Positions 10,984 to 22,512 of a stretch of 64,000 bases of DNA are shown piece by piece. Source of the stretch: Stichopus chloronotus (lineage: Eukaryota; Echinodermata; Holothuroidea; Aspidochirotida; Stichopodidae). The translations under genes were made by a program, and so were the position numbers. Location of the stretch: assembly GCA_021234535.1 (NCBI GenBank), contig CM037846.1:18555814-18619813 (forward strand), in the 5' to 3' direction. Below the pieces are notes generated by a model. It ran no database searches, was not told the origin of the DNA, and saw only the letters and a list, made by a program, of their open reading frames with translations. Every line of letters begins with the position of its first letter. Positions within the stretch are counted from its first letter, which is position 1.

Positions 10984-13900
10984 AACAGTTTCTCCATAGC
11001 CTTTTGTTAAATTATTTTTTCCAGTTGCCACATCATAGGCAACACTTATAATATACCAATAGATGACTTGTTTGAATTGATGGAATGAAATCACTTTGAA
11101 AACGCCCATTTTTTGTAAAGAGGAAAAATGGCAGCAAAACTGTATTAGTAAAAACAAAAAAACTCATTCAAAGTTAGACTTGCTAGGTTATTTCACAGAG
11201 GGTGTGTATGAATATTAATCTGTTACATGAGATTACTTTTAAAGACCAGAGTTTTGGTCTCCTGTAACGTGTTTTTTATTTGTTTTTTTAAAACCCATCT
11301 GATATAACTTTACTGATGATTCTCCTACAATGTCACTCCAAATCTCACATTCCGAGTCAAGCGCAGTCACTCTCCAGTCGATGTGATAGATTCATTTTAC
11401 ATTTCAGTTTTGTGTAAAAGTGGAAATAATTATCATGGAAATACGCGGCATTGCAGAGTGCACGTTGCAAATTCATCAGCATCAGAAAAATTATTACATG
11501 GTAAAATAACAGTCGACAGATTACGATAAATATTTGCAACATTTGCAACATGCCGCACGCTGCGAAATATCTCAACTACTGTGTAGCCTGGCTTACTTTT
11601 CTGCGGACAACTGGCACGCTCCATTGTCAAACTTCACTTCAAAATTTATCTGACCTGAGTTCCATGACATTGAAATTTTTACGTTTTGTCTAAAATGTTC
11701 ATTGTTATACCAGATTGACACTTCAGCTCACGTGACCAGCAAGTCAGCGGTGAAGTCAATGGGATGCCTCTACTGAAGTTGTTTCTATCGTCATCGTGTA
11801 ACCAGGAGAAATATGTCGTCATGACTACCGACCAAAATCTTTTAATGCTAGCGAAGTGAAATCACATGAGGCCTAGTTTCCTCACATGTTATGTGCTTAC
11901 TTCTGACACAGTGATCTACTCACTCTCTGGCACTTCCTACTTTCTTGTTAAAGATGTATAGTCGTTTAAAATATTTTTGGGCATTCTTTAATTGGCAGTG
12001 AGCCATGGCAGGTTATTTTGTAGGTGCTTGTATAGCAGGTACTATTTTTGATATTTTTCCAATAGGGCCATGTAAGTACATGTTCTCATATCCCTTCCCA
12101 TGCATGACTCATGATATCCTTCGTACGGATTACTATGTCGTTGCTAAGACTTATCATGTCGTTCCTACCAGTTTTTTGCCCTTTGATCTAACGCCGTTGT
12201 TTGTAAAATTTCTTACATATACTTACATACGTACACACCGAAAATATATCCTATACATTATACACAGAGTATGGAATTGTGAAAAGTAATATAGCGACAC
12301 TGCTCTCAGTGGCATCGCTATCCGAAAGGGGTTGAACTGATCGCCCACCCCACCCCCCCCCCCCTTCCAAATAATAATGTCTTAGCTCCCCATCAAGAAT
12401 AAAGTAAAAAACATTATTTCATAAAGGGAATTTTTGCAACTTATGGTAAATCCTTACTTTTATAAGACCGTCTACCTCGTGACCGTTCGGTTTCAGACTA
12501 AAAAGGATTGCAAAACTGACAACACCGTTCCGATAGCCTCCAATATTTGATGAAATTCAAGGACATACAACACCACACACCGCATTGTGTTTCTCCCAAT
12601 CCCTCTAGTCAGGGGCGTAACGGTGAACCTGTGGTCCCCTTGTGTATAATATCAGGAAGTCCAAAATTCAAGGGCTTATGTAGTATCAGTTCATGGGCTT
12701 TGGGTTTAGAACATTTGAATGACATTTTATACATTGTTTCCAGCTGAAAAATATGCTTTAATGCTAAAATACATCAAGAGAAATAACAGAAAAAACCCCT
12801 ATCAACATGGCTAGAAAACTTTCTGTGACATCTAATTTAGTAGAAGCAAAAACAAGGAGACTTGGAGGAGCCCATGACCATGATGTCAATACTGTCATAA
12901 ATAACTAACCTGGCTCCCCCCCCCCCCCCCCCCGCCTTTGAAATCCTATTCTAAATGGAACCTGTTATCTTGAAATTGGGAGCAAAAGTGTCACTTCCTA
13001 TGATCTGGTAAGTTTTTATTCAAACTTTCTGGACGCTAAGATGGTCAAAGGGTAAATCTCTGTAATTTTCAGCAGCTGCATGAAACTCTGTGCCCCCCCC
13101 CCCCCCCTCGCCATAACGTCTTCTTTAGGCCCAAGAACAACGTCAGTCGTAAGAACGACATAATTAGTCATAGGAGCCACATACAAAAATTACCCACCCA
13201 CATGACAGTATTTTGTGGTTTAGTAATATTCAACAGAGTAATAAAGATTCATTTTCGACAGCCGATCGTATTGCAACGTACTAACAAAATACTGAAGCGG
13301 ACAATAGCGTTATAATGATGATAGTAATTTTCACAAACGAGGGAGGGTATTTCAATACACAAATTCATGGAAACTCAGTGCACCTTAAGATAGACTTACC
13401 AGTGCGGCCATGAACACCGCCACAAATGAAACCAGAAAAATTCTACTGCATCATATTAGCTGAAAATAACAACAGCCACTTCCAACAATCTGGTAAACTA
13501 CCCATGCACCCATATACATTGAAAAACAATCTTTTTTAATCTGTTCACATCTATTTATTTAATTGTATCTTCATGTTCAAAGAGATTGAAATAAAGCTCA
13601 AGATACCACTACTACTAAATAATTGAAAAGTTCAAGTATCAATAAATCCTATTTTTGAATGATATTCTGAAGTAAAATCAGTTTAATGTAACGTTTTTTT
13701 CGCGTCACAGTATAGTCCTCTAGAGTGATATTAGAAGGTTACATGGAACAACTCGAAAATATACTGTTTATATGTTTGCAACGTTTGAAGGCCGTGAGTA
13801 CCCCCAAAAATCCCAGTGCGTCCGCCCGACCCCTGCCCGATCAAGGCTGAATTTCTTAATGTAAACTGTCGACTTTATATAAAAAAGTCAATCCTCTCAC

Positions 13901-14465
13901 TAAAAATCATGCATGAAAAAACTTTCACATGGTTTACTGATTGGTTACAAGTGTGGTGACAAGTTCCGAAAAGAGGGAGAACAAGAGATGCCGGTAAATT
14001 AAGTTACTGATGGAAATTCCTAAAGCTGGAATGGGTTGGGCACGTTGGCCCGGGTAATGTACGCTCCTAATGAGGCATATATACGCATATACTAGAGTGC
14101 GCGAAGCGCGAGATAAATTTTTGGTCTTTTTCTGGGGAAAATATGATTTTCTGACCACAAACTTTTCAATTCTTAGAAAATTTGAACCTTAAAGCGGACC
14201 TTCAGAAATCTATAGCTTAAACGGAGTTTCGGTTGATTACAAAAAAACTCTCTCAAAAGTAAAGTAAAAACCCAGCGCACCCATCCCCCCCCCCCCTTCC
14301 TCACCGCCGAGACTCGCTAAGTGGATTAGGTGCCATGGCGCCAGGTAATACGTAAAACGTAAATAAAACTATTCAGTGCTGCAGCATAATAATTTACTTA
14401 AATTATGACGTCAACGGAGACAGGAGACATAACATCAAAGACATGTGTGGCTTTCAAAAGATTAA
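10984..14465. other. Intergenic DNA of unit 2
   Basis: This lies between the 5' end of kinase copy 1 and the 3' end of copy 2. No credible gene. It holds very long C tracts (about 12,350-12,364, 12,917-12,933 and 13,094-13,106) and a 186-bp insertion shared with unit 3 (listed separately). Confidence 0.6.
13985..14170. repeat. 186-bp insertion present in units 2 and 3, absent in unit 1
   Basis: Unit 1 passes directly from gaggaataacaa to tcctagaaaatg at about 5200, whereas units 2 and 3 have this extra block. It contains a CG-rich palindrome-like core gtgcgcgaagcgcgag. No clear terminal repeats or target duplication were identified, so an insertion in units 2 and 3 cannot be told from a deletion in unit 1 by structure alone. 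Confidence 0.65.
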
Positions 14466-14471
14466 TTTATT
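14466..14471 (-). terminator. Candidate poly(A) signal, kinase copy 2
   Basis: AATAAA on the minus strand, about 140 bases after the stop, in a stretch conserved between copies. Confidence 0.4.
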
Positions 14472-14607
14472 GTTCCTATCAAAAATAAATGCTCTATAAA
14501 TATCCAACGCAATGATCGTGTCTATTGGATTTCATTCAAAAAAATTGCACAATCCTTTAATTAAACACCATGATTCACATTACTGACTTATATATCTCAT
14601 TGCAACA

Positions 14608-17600
14608 TTATAGAGATTGTAAACTTTCTATCCTAACATTAATAATGTTAATGACGTCAACCAGAGTAGGTCTTTTGTCTGGGTTAGATTTCATACACTG
14701 ATCTCCTAGACGCAACAGAAAATCATCTCCCATAGTACTCAGATCTTTGAGGACTCGGCCAATCGAAAATACTTCAGAGGTTTCGTCGAATGGCCTTTGA
14801 CCCTTGATTATTTCCGGTGCAACATGGAGCGAGTTTTTCAACACCTCAGCTTGTCTTTCGTCGGTGAAGTGCAAATACTGTCCTTGCTCATTCATGTTTA
14901 CTGCCATACCAAAATCAATCAATTTAACTTTGAAGTCTGGATTCAGTGAGTTCATAGGAGTAATATCCTGATTAGGTTCCCATGATGCAATGCTGTCAAC
15001 GTCATCCCAAAGGCAGTCAATGTTGTCTGCGCTACTCGATGATGACGTCTGCAGCAAAACATTGTCACCTTTCAGGTCACAGTGTAACCAATTTCTGACG
15101 TGCATGTCTTTCACAGCAGAACAGATATCTACCGCCACTTGTAACAGCTGACTTTTACCAATAACTTTCTTGTCGATAGCATCATAGAGTGACATAGCTT
15201 TGGGCGCTGAGTCACCGTTTGAGACAAACTCTTGAACGATAGCAGGAAATGGTCCATAATCTGAGGGAGTAGTGACACCAAAGAATGTTGGAACAGCTTC
15301 CATTCCTTGTAACGCTGACAAAACTTTGACTTCACGAGCAAAGTTCTGAAAAGAGATACAAATATCCATATTAAGTTCATTTGTAAAATATACAGCTTTG
15401 GTGTCAGCATAAGTTCGTCCAATTGCTTCTCGTTGTAAATAATATCTGTCATAAGACAAGAACAATTATATCATAGGATGACATCACGTAAGTTGTTTTT
15501 GCATTGTTTGAAATAAACAGTAGAACACAATTTCCGTTCAAGCTATGATCATTATTGTGCAAGTAAGGTATGGTGTGCTAAATAATTCGTGAGGGGGAAG
15601 TGCGGTATGAGCCGCTCCATCGATCCTCTCGTCATCGCGCCCCCCCCCCCTCCCCTCCTTCAACCGTCTCTCATGTTCTCTTTCCCTTCTCTAGTTGTCC
15701 ATAACGATCGTCATCATTATTGTCAATCAACACGAAGTCTACACCCATGTAAGTGACAAAAACGTATATTTTACACCAAACCACGGTACGTGAGCCTACA
15801 CATGGAACAGTATCAATCAAAAGAGGCGGCGCTACGGGGGGATGAGGGGGAATTTGCCCCCCCCCCCCCAGATTTTTCCTTGCACCCCCAGTTGCCCCCC
15901 ACCCCAGTTGCTCTCACCCTTCCTAATCAGATCTTGTACTCCTCTAAAATTAAGTTAATCACAAAACTATGTATTGGCATTGGACTGAATAAGAACAGCT
16001 TCCGGGGAACCATGATTGATAAATGACTAATTTATGTTACACAGGCTGCCAGTTTTATATCATGCCCATAGCCACTTCAACAGTAGGCCAACCTGGTCAG
16101 ACCAGTTTTCTCTGGAATGTTTACCGTCCAGCATAAATATAGGAATGGAATGGAAGTGTATGTAGCCTATGTGGGTGTGGGTGTGTGTATGTACTCGGTG
16201 GCAACGCGTAAATGTGAAATAGTACCCTCAAAGAAAAGAGTTGGGAACCTTGGAGTACGGTCAACCGAAAAAATGAATAATATAAAAATAAATACTATAC
16301 CTCTCTTGGGACTTAATTTTCCACCCCAGAGATATGCTTAAACCTCAGAGCTTGAGGGGGCTTAGCCCCATGGACCCCAACAGCAAGGCCTCGCTCCGAG
16401 CGCGAAAATCTTTGCCCCCACAACATTTTCCTCTGCCCTCAGTTTGCCCCCCCCCCCCCAAGTCTGACATTCTGGCGCCGCCACTGTCAATCAAGGAGGC
16501 AGTCAACGAAATTTATGTACTTATCAACGCTCGCTGATTAGGTTGCATTTTAAATGGTTTATTTACCTCGCCAGCAGTTTCTTCATTCAGATGTTTGTAC
16601 TGGGTCTTAACTGCACAAAGTGATTGAGTTGACTTGATTCTCATCAGTTGTACAGCCCCATTGCCCCCTCCTCCAAGAAAAATGGGCATACCCCACTCAT
16701 CCTCAACCTCCTCCAGGTCTCCCGGAGGGATGAAGGGAACATTGACAAGTCCCATCCTCTCATAGACAGCGGTCACGTGGAGCTCATCAGTGGACTGGAC
16801 TTCTTGTGAGCTTAAAAAAAGATAAGAAAGGTTCAGCTTCACTCAAGTTATATTTTTTGAAAGTAGATCTTAATGTCCTAAGGCAATTGTGACACTTAGT
16901 GAATTCTATTTACATTCCATCAAACAATTTTCTCCATGCTATAAACATGGGTCGCAACGCGATAGTCCACTCAAAATTAAATGTAATTTCAAAGTTATTA
17001 TACACCCCAGTCTCATCCAAGTTCTCTCGATGTGGCTCGTCTCACCTGGGACATGAGGTGATTTAGTATTCATCTGTCATCTGTCTCTGTGTTATTGTTT
17101 GAATTATTCAGTAACATGAAACTTCAGACCAAATCCAATATGTGAAAGTGCGATATCGACTTTTCTTTCTCTTAAGATCAAATCTGTTTGATTGTTTTGT
17201 AGTATAAATATATAAAATGTAATAATAAACATACCACTCTGATCCTGAAGGATTGTCAATAGTGATAGTTACGTCACTTGGCTCGTAAGCTTGGGTGACG
17301 TCACCATCCTCCATAGAGCAAGAACCTCCTGATGACGTAAGAGAATCAGTTGTTGATGCATTCTGGGATACGTCAGAGGATGTCACATCTTGCTCTGAAG
17401 GTCTCAAACAAGCGAACCACCAGAAGATCTTGTTCAAAGTTGAACGACTGTGGAAGAAAAATGTATTAAAATTGAATTGTTTATGGGCTATTGTAGCCAT
17501 ACAATTTTTATTGTTGAGTGCAACACTGTCATCTTTTAGAACATTTCTGAATGGTGATAATAGTTTTTCATTTCAAATATATCACATGTTTGACAGATAG

Positions 17601-18074
17601 CTAAGTTTACTAAACCTCTGTGTCATCTATATAAACAGTGGAAGAATGAAAAAAAAGTCTAAAAGTCACTCATGTCGTCTTCATTAATGAGACAGAGGAG
17701 TGGGGGGGGGGGGCTGGGTAGAGGGATGAGGTAAATGTTCTGTGGGTGTTTAAACAGAGTTATAGCTGAAACACAACACGAACTTCAAGCAAACTATTTA
17801 TCAATCTCTAAGCTCGTTAAGCACTTTGTTACTACTCATTGACCAGACAACTCGTTTATTCAGTTTCAGACCCGGAAAACATATGAGGCACGAGATAATT
17901 TGTGATTTGCTGATATAATGATGTTGCTATATGTGTAATAATCTTACATAACGTCATGCTGGATTACTCTTAAATACTAATCAGTTTATATAAAATTAAC
18001 TTATCATGTACCTTCCTCCGGCGGCGGTTTCGTTTGTTCTTTATTTGTCTTCTCCTGAAAAGTTTCCTTCCCAT
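14608..18074 (-). CDS. Protein kinase copy 2, catalytic part intact, frameshift in the first exon
   Basis: Coding exons read right to left: 18074-18012, 17447-17235, 16810-16567 and 15345-14608. Using the in-frame length of the other copies, the protein would be about 418 aa. It has a basic start (1-20), a short hydrophobic patch IFWWFACL, a Ser/Thr/Asp-rich linker to about 91, a P-loop near 137-145, ATP-binding Lys about 160, helix-C Glu about 178, catalytic loop HCDLKGDN at 261-268, DFG at 317-319, an APE motif and subdomain XI Arg. The HRD arginine is Cys. About 54 residues separate the catalytic Asp from the DFG Asp, more than usual, because of an acidic Ser-rich insert. The start exon has one extra base (63 not 62) in its GC-rich run, which breaks the frame into the linker exon. 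The last two exons are fully open. The substrate is unknown. Confidence 0.78.
15822..16486. mobile_element. hAT-like non-autonomous element (MITE), unit 2 copy
   Basis: Near-identical to the copy at 6846-7508, in the same intron of kinase copy 2, with target duplication TCAATCAAA / TCAATCAAG. It was duplicated along with the unit rather than inserted independently, because the site and the flanks are the same. Confidence 0.8.
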
Positions 18075-18798
18075 GATAAACTATAACATTAGAAAACAAG
18101 ACGTCTTTAGAAGATGAATAGAATAATTTGGCGGAAACACTGATTTGACTTCAAAACAGAGTTTTATACACGTGTTATGTTTAATGTGGGGGTTTGGAGA
18201 TGGGGAAACCAGATATAAAAATTGGTATAATATACCAGATCAAATTATGTTACTTAGTGTTTCATTATTTAAAATCAACAAACGAACTACCGTTTACCAA
18301 ATAAACTAATTACCTAAATGTATGATTTTTTTTTATTGTTTGTACAAGGTGTTCAAGGCATTAGGTTACCTTGGGATAGGATTAATGAACACGGGTAGCC
18401 TGTAGTTTATGCCTGAGTTAATAATTAACTTAGCTATGATAATAAGAATCAGGTTCGAAACATGGAGAGTATATGGTCTGTAATTCTGACAGGGTTTTAT
18501 TCTTGATCTTTATTTTATAAGCATGCATGATGAATATTTCTCAACATTTATATCGTTTAACTGGAAGCCACAGAATGTGACCATTAAACCGAAATATAAG
18601 TCAGTACTTAACGCTGAGCATATATTTACTACATCATATTTACTGTATATATATGTAACGAAAAACGTATTATTGCTCTCAGTAAGATGCTATCTTTCTT
18701 TTACTTAATTTATCAGTAAAGTTTCAAACTAATGGAAGCAGAGTTTGTTGTCCGTTATGCTAATGAATACTGTTAATTCAAGGTGTATCTCAACTCAC

Positions 18799-18902
18799 CA
18801 ATATTATCCAAGAAGTTGAAGAAATCTCGCAAAAGATGAAAGTAGTTTCTCGATAAACAAATCACTTTGTTGATAATAGAGAATAATGTTTGATACTACA
18901 AA
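18799..18902 (-). other. Probable 5' leader exon, kinase copy 2
   Basis: Donor gtgagttg and candidate acceptor gtttacag retained. It differs from copies 0 and 1 by several substitutions and small indels, which fits a noncoding leader. Confidence 0.4.
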
Positions 18903-19380
18903 CTGTAAACAAGTTATCAAAGGAGTTTCCATTATAGCGAAACAATAGACGACGTCATCGGAAAGTTGCCAATACTTATTTATTACGTAATATCGATCCT
19001 CACGGCAACCACGAAAAATGCGCTCCAAGAATGTTTTAAAGTAGAACATGATTCTTTATCCCCGATTGACAAATATGATGATTTCAAATCAGTTTATGTT
19101 ATACAATGTTCTGACACGACTCACTGGTGTTACCGCCTTAAGGCTTTAAACAAACAACAGCGTCTCCCGTTTAAAATATATACCAGCGTTTAAACATATC
19201 ACATCAAAGTGTATAGTTTCTTAGTTGCATCTTGTTGTTTACTCGGCATATAATTAAGCTACGGTATTTCGACGCGCTGTTTTAGAACACGCAGAAAATT
19301 GCTCGCGAATGTTATGCGCTGAAAAACGCGCCCACTGTTATTTTCTGACATCCCAAGTGCTTTGTCGTCTTGTATCGTCT
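18903..19380 (-). promoter_or_regulatory. Candidate promoter region, kinase copy 2
   Basis: Equivalent of the other upstream flanks. Here only one gcgcccactgtt block is present instead of two, and a nine-base insertion (ccttaaggc-like) lies near 19,135. The regulatory role is inferred from position. Confidence 0.25.
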
Positions 19381-19638
19381 GGCATTTTGGATTTGCTTTC
19401 CTCGATGGGTCTTTTCGTTAGTTCGTTTGATTTTCTTTTAGGCGAAAACTTATGCTGCTGATAACAGGACGAACGGATGAGACTTAAAATTTAGTGAAGG
19501 CTAACTCAGCTTTGGCTGATGTAAGTTTGCAATTGTAACTTGTATGCCTAGTTGTAACATGAATCGAGCCATTAATGATCATTTTCACTGCAAAAAGGGA
19601 AAACTACACACATACCCTTTATTAGATAAAGCTATATC

Positions 19639-19952
19639 CCAGGTAACATTCCAATCATCGTCCCATATGGGTGAATTCCTGTGGGACCCATATGATTTTA
19701 TACCCAACATTTATAAGGAGCCAATATGGGTCATCACAGTAAACCCATATGACCCAAAGGGGATAGTAATGGTATCCACAAGGGACAATTGCACATGTGG
19801 ACCCCTGCTAGAACTACCCATGCTATGGGTCATATGGGTTGACTGGGATGACCCATGTGGGTCCGTTATTTATATTGGCTGCAAAGTCATATGGGCTCCA
19901 TATGCTTGTTGATATCTGGCCCATAAGGGGCCCATATTGGAATGTTACCTGG
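19639..19952. mobile_element. Foldback element, unit 3 copy
   Basis: Both ends (ccaggtaacattccaa and its inverted copy) are perfectly preserved here, making this the best copy for defining the element. Confidence 0.75.
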
Positions 19953-22370
19953 AACAGTTTCTCCATAGCCTTTTGTTAAATTATTTTTTCCAGTTGCCAC
20001 ATCATAGGCAACACTTATAATATACCCATAGATGACTTGCTTAAATTGATGGAATGAAGTCACTTTGAAAACGCCCATTTTTTGTAAAGAGGCAAAATGG
20101 CAGCAAAACTGTGTTAGTAAAAACAAAAACGAAAACTCATTCAAAGTTAGACTTGCTAGGTTATTTCACAGAGGGTGTGTATGAATATTAATCTCTTACA
20201 TGAGATTACTTCTAAAGACCAGAATTTTGGTCTCCCGTAACGTTTTTTCTTTTGTCAATAGACCCATCTGATATAGCTTTACCGATGATTCTCCTATGTC
20301 ACTCCAAATCTGACATTCCGAGTCAAGCTCAGTCACTCTCCAGGCAATGTGATAGATTCATTTTGCATTTCAATTTTGTATAAAAGTGGAACTGGATTAT
20401 CATGGAAACTACAATGTGCACTTTGCGAAGTTATCAGCATCAAAAAAAAAAAAAAAAATTATTACATGGTGTGCTTACTTCTGATACAGTGATCGCGTCA
20501 CTGTGTGTCCCTTACTACGTTCGTATTAAAGATGTATAGCCATTTAAAATATTTTGATGCCTTCGGTAATTGGGAGTGAGCCATGGCAGGTTATTCTTAA
20601 TTTAGTTGCATAGCATCTTCGATATTTTACCAATAGGACCATCCCTTCCAATGACTTATGATGTCGTTCCTACGAATTGCTATGTCGTTGCTAAGACTAA
20701 TCATGTCGTTCCTACGAGTTTTTGTCCTTTCATCTAACTTTCTCGTCAAACGTCCATCGTCCTTTGTAACATTTCTTATACATACTTAGAATCCGTAGAT
20801 ACCGAAAATATATCCTATGTACTATACACAGAGGATGGACTTGTGAAAAGTAATAATGCGTCACTTCTCTCAGTGGCATCGCTATCCGAAAGGGGTTGAA
20901 CTGATCCCCCCTTCCCCCCCCCCCCCATCGCTTCCTCCTCCTTCCAAATAATTATGTCATAGCTCCCATTCAAGAATAAATGAAACATTATTTCGTAAAG
21001 GGAATTTTTGCAACTTGTGGTAAATTCTTACTTCTATAGGACGGTCTACCTCGTGACCGTTCGGTTTCAGGCTAACACAACAAATTTCCAATATCCTTCG
21101 ATATTTGATGAAATTCAAGGACATACAACACCACACACCGCATTGTGTTTCTCCCAATCCCTCTGGCGGGGGGGGTAAAGATGAGCCTGTGGTGCTCTTG
21201 TCTATAATATCAACAGGTCCAAAGTTCAAGGGCTTATGTAGTATCAGTTCAGGAGTTTTGGGTTTAGAACATTTGAACGGCTATTTATACATTGTGTCCA
21301 GTTTAAAAATATGTTTAAATGCTAAAATAAATCAAAGAGAAATAAGAGAACAATCCTATCAACATGTCTAGAAAAAAACTTCTGTGACTTCTAATTTAGT
21401 GTTGGCAAAAAACAAGGAGACTTGGGGGAGCCCATGATCATGATGTCAGTACTGTCATAAATAACCAACCTAGTCCCCCCCCCCTTCCCGGCTTTGAAAG
21501 CCTATTTTAAATGGAATCTATTATGTTGAAAATAGGGGACAAAAAGTGTCATTTCCTATGATCTGTTAAGTATTTCGATTTCAAACTTTCTGGACGCCAC
21601 GCCACAGTTGATAGTGACACTTTGCTTAGATGGTCAAAGGGTAGCTCTCTGTTATTTCCAGGTGCTGCATAAAACTCTCTGCACACCCCCCCCCCCACCC
21701 CCATGACGTCTTTTTTAGGCCCCACCATTCATGTGTCAGGCTTCCTAAATCCAAAATTCTAGACTACGCCCCTGACTTCCCTCATTGAGAAAAAAGTGAA
21801 GAACAATGTAAGTCGTAAGAACGACATAATTAGTCATAGGAGCCACATCCAAAAATGTGGCGACAAGTTCCGAAAAGAGGGAGAACAAGGGATGCCGGTA
21901 AATTAAGTTACTGATGGAAATTCCTAAAGCTGGAATGGGTTGGGCACGTTGGCCCGGGTAATGTACGCTCCTAATGAGGCATATATACGCATATACTAGA
22001 GTGCGCGAAGCGCGAGATAAATTTTTGGTCTTTTTCTGGGGAAATATGATTTTCTGACTACAAAATTTTCATTTCTTAGAAAATTTGAACCTTAAAACGG
22101 ACCTACAGAAATCTATAGCTTAAACGGAGTTTCGGTTGATTACAAAGAAAAAACTCTCTCAAAAGTAAAGTAAAAACGCAGCGCACCCATCCCCTCCCCC
22201 CTTCCTCACCTCCGAGACTCGCTAACTGGATTAGGTGCCATGGCGCCAGGTAATACGTAAAACTTAAATAAAACTATTCAGTGCTGCAGCATAATAATTT
22301 ACTTAAATTATGACGTCAACGAAGACAGGAGACATAACATCAAAGACATGTGTGGCTTTTAAAAGATTAA
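19953..22370. other. Intergenic DNA of unit 3
   Basis: Equivalent of 10,984-14,465 with a deletion near 21,855 and a gap near 20,465. It contains an A16-class run at about 20,441-20,457 and several C tracts. No credible gene. Confidence 0.6.
21889..22073. repeat. Insertion shared with unit 2 (unit 3 copy)
   Basis: Same block as 13,985-14,170, with the gtgcgcgaagcgcgag core. It lies immediately beside the unit 3 deletion junction. Confidence 0.65.
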
Positions 22371-22376
22371 TTTATT
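22371..22376 (-). terminator. Candidate poly(A) signal, kinase copy 3
   Basis: AATAAA on the minus strand, at the same distance past the original stop as in copies 1 and 2. Confidence 0.4.
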
Positions 22377-22512
22377 GTTCCTATCAAAAATAAATGCTCT
22401 ATAAATATACAACGCAATGATCGTGTCTGTTGGATTTCATTCAAAAAAATTGCACAATCCTTTAATTAAACACCATGATTCACATTACTGACTTATATAT
22501 CTCATTGCAACA

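Larger units (their letters stand above)
8627..17604. repeat. Tandem segmental unit 2 (kinase array)
   Basis: This is the second unit, 8978 bases long, with the same order of parts as unit 1. It is mosaic. About 8627-9770 is closest to unit 3, 9770-10,980 is closest to unit 1, 10,990 to about 14,400 is again closer to unit 3, and 14,400-17,604 is closest to unit 1. It carries both a 186-bp insertion shared only with unit 3 and a hAT-like MITE shared only with unit 1. Confidence 0.93.

Noticed and set aside
14608..15345. HCD instead of HRD as a sign of a pseudokinase
   Set aside because: The catalytic Asp, Lys, Asn and DFG are all present, and HCD occurs in active families such as DYRK/HIPK.
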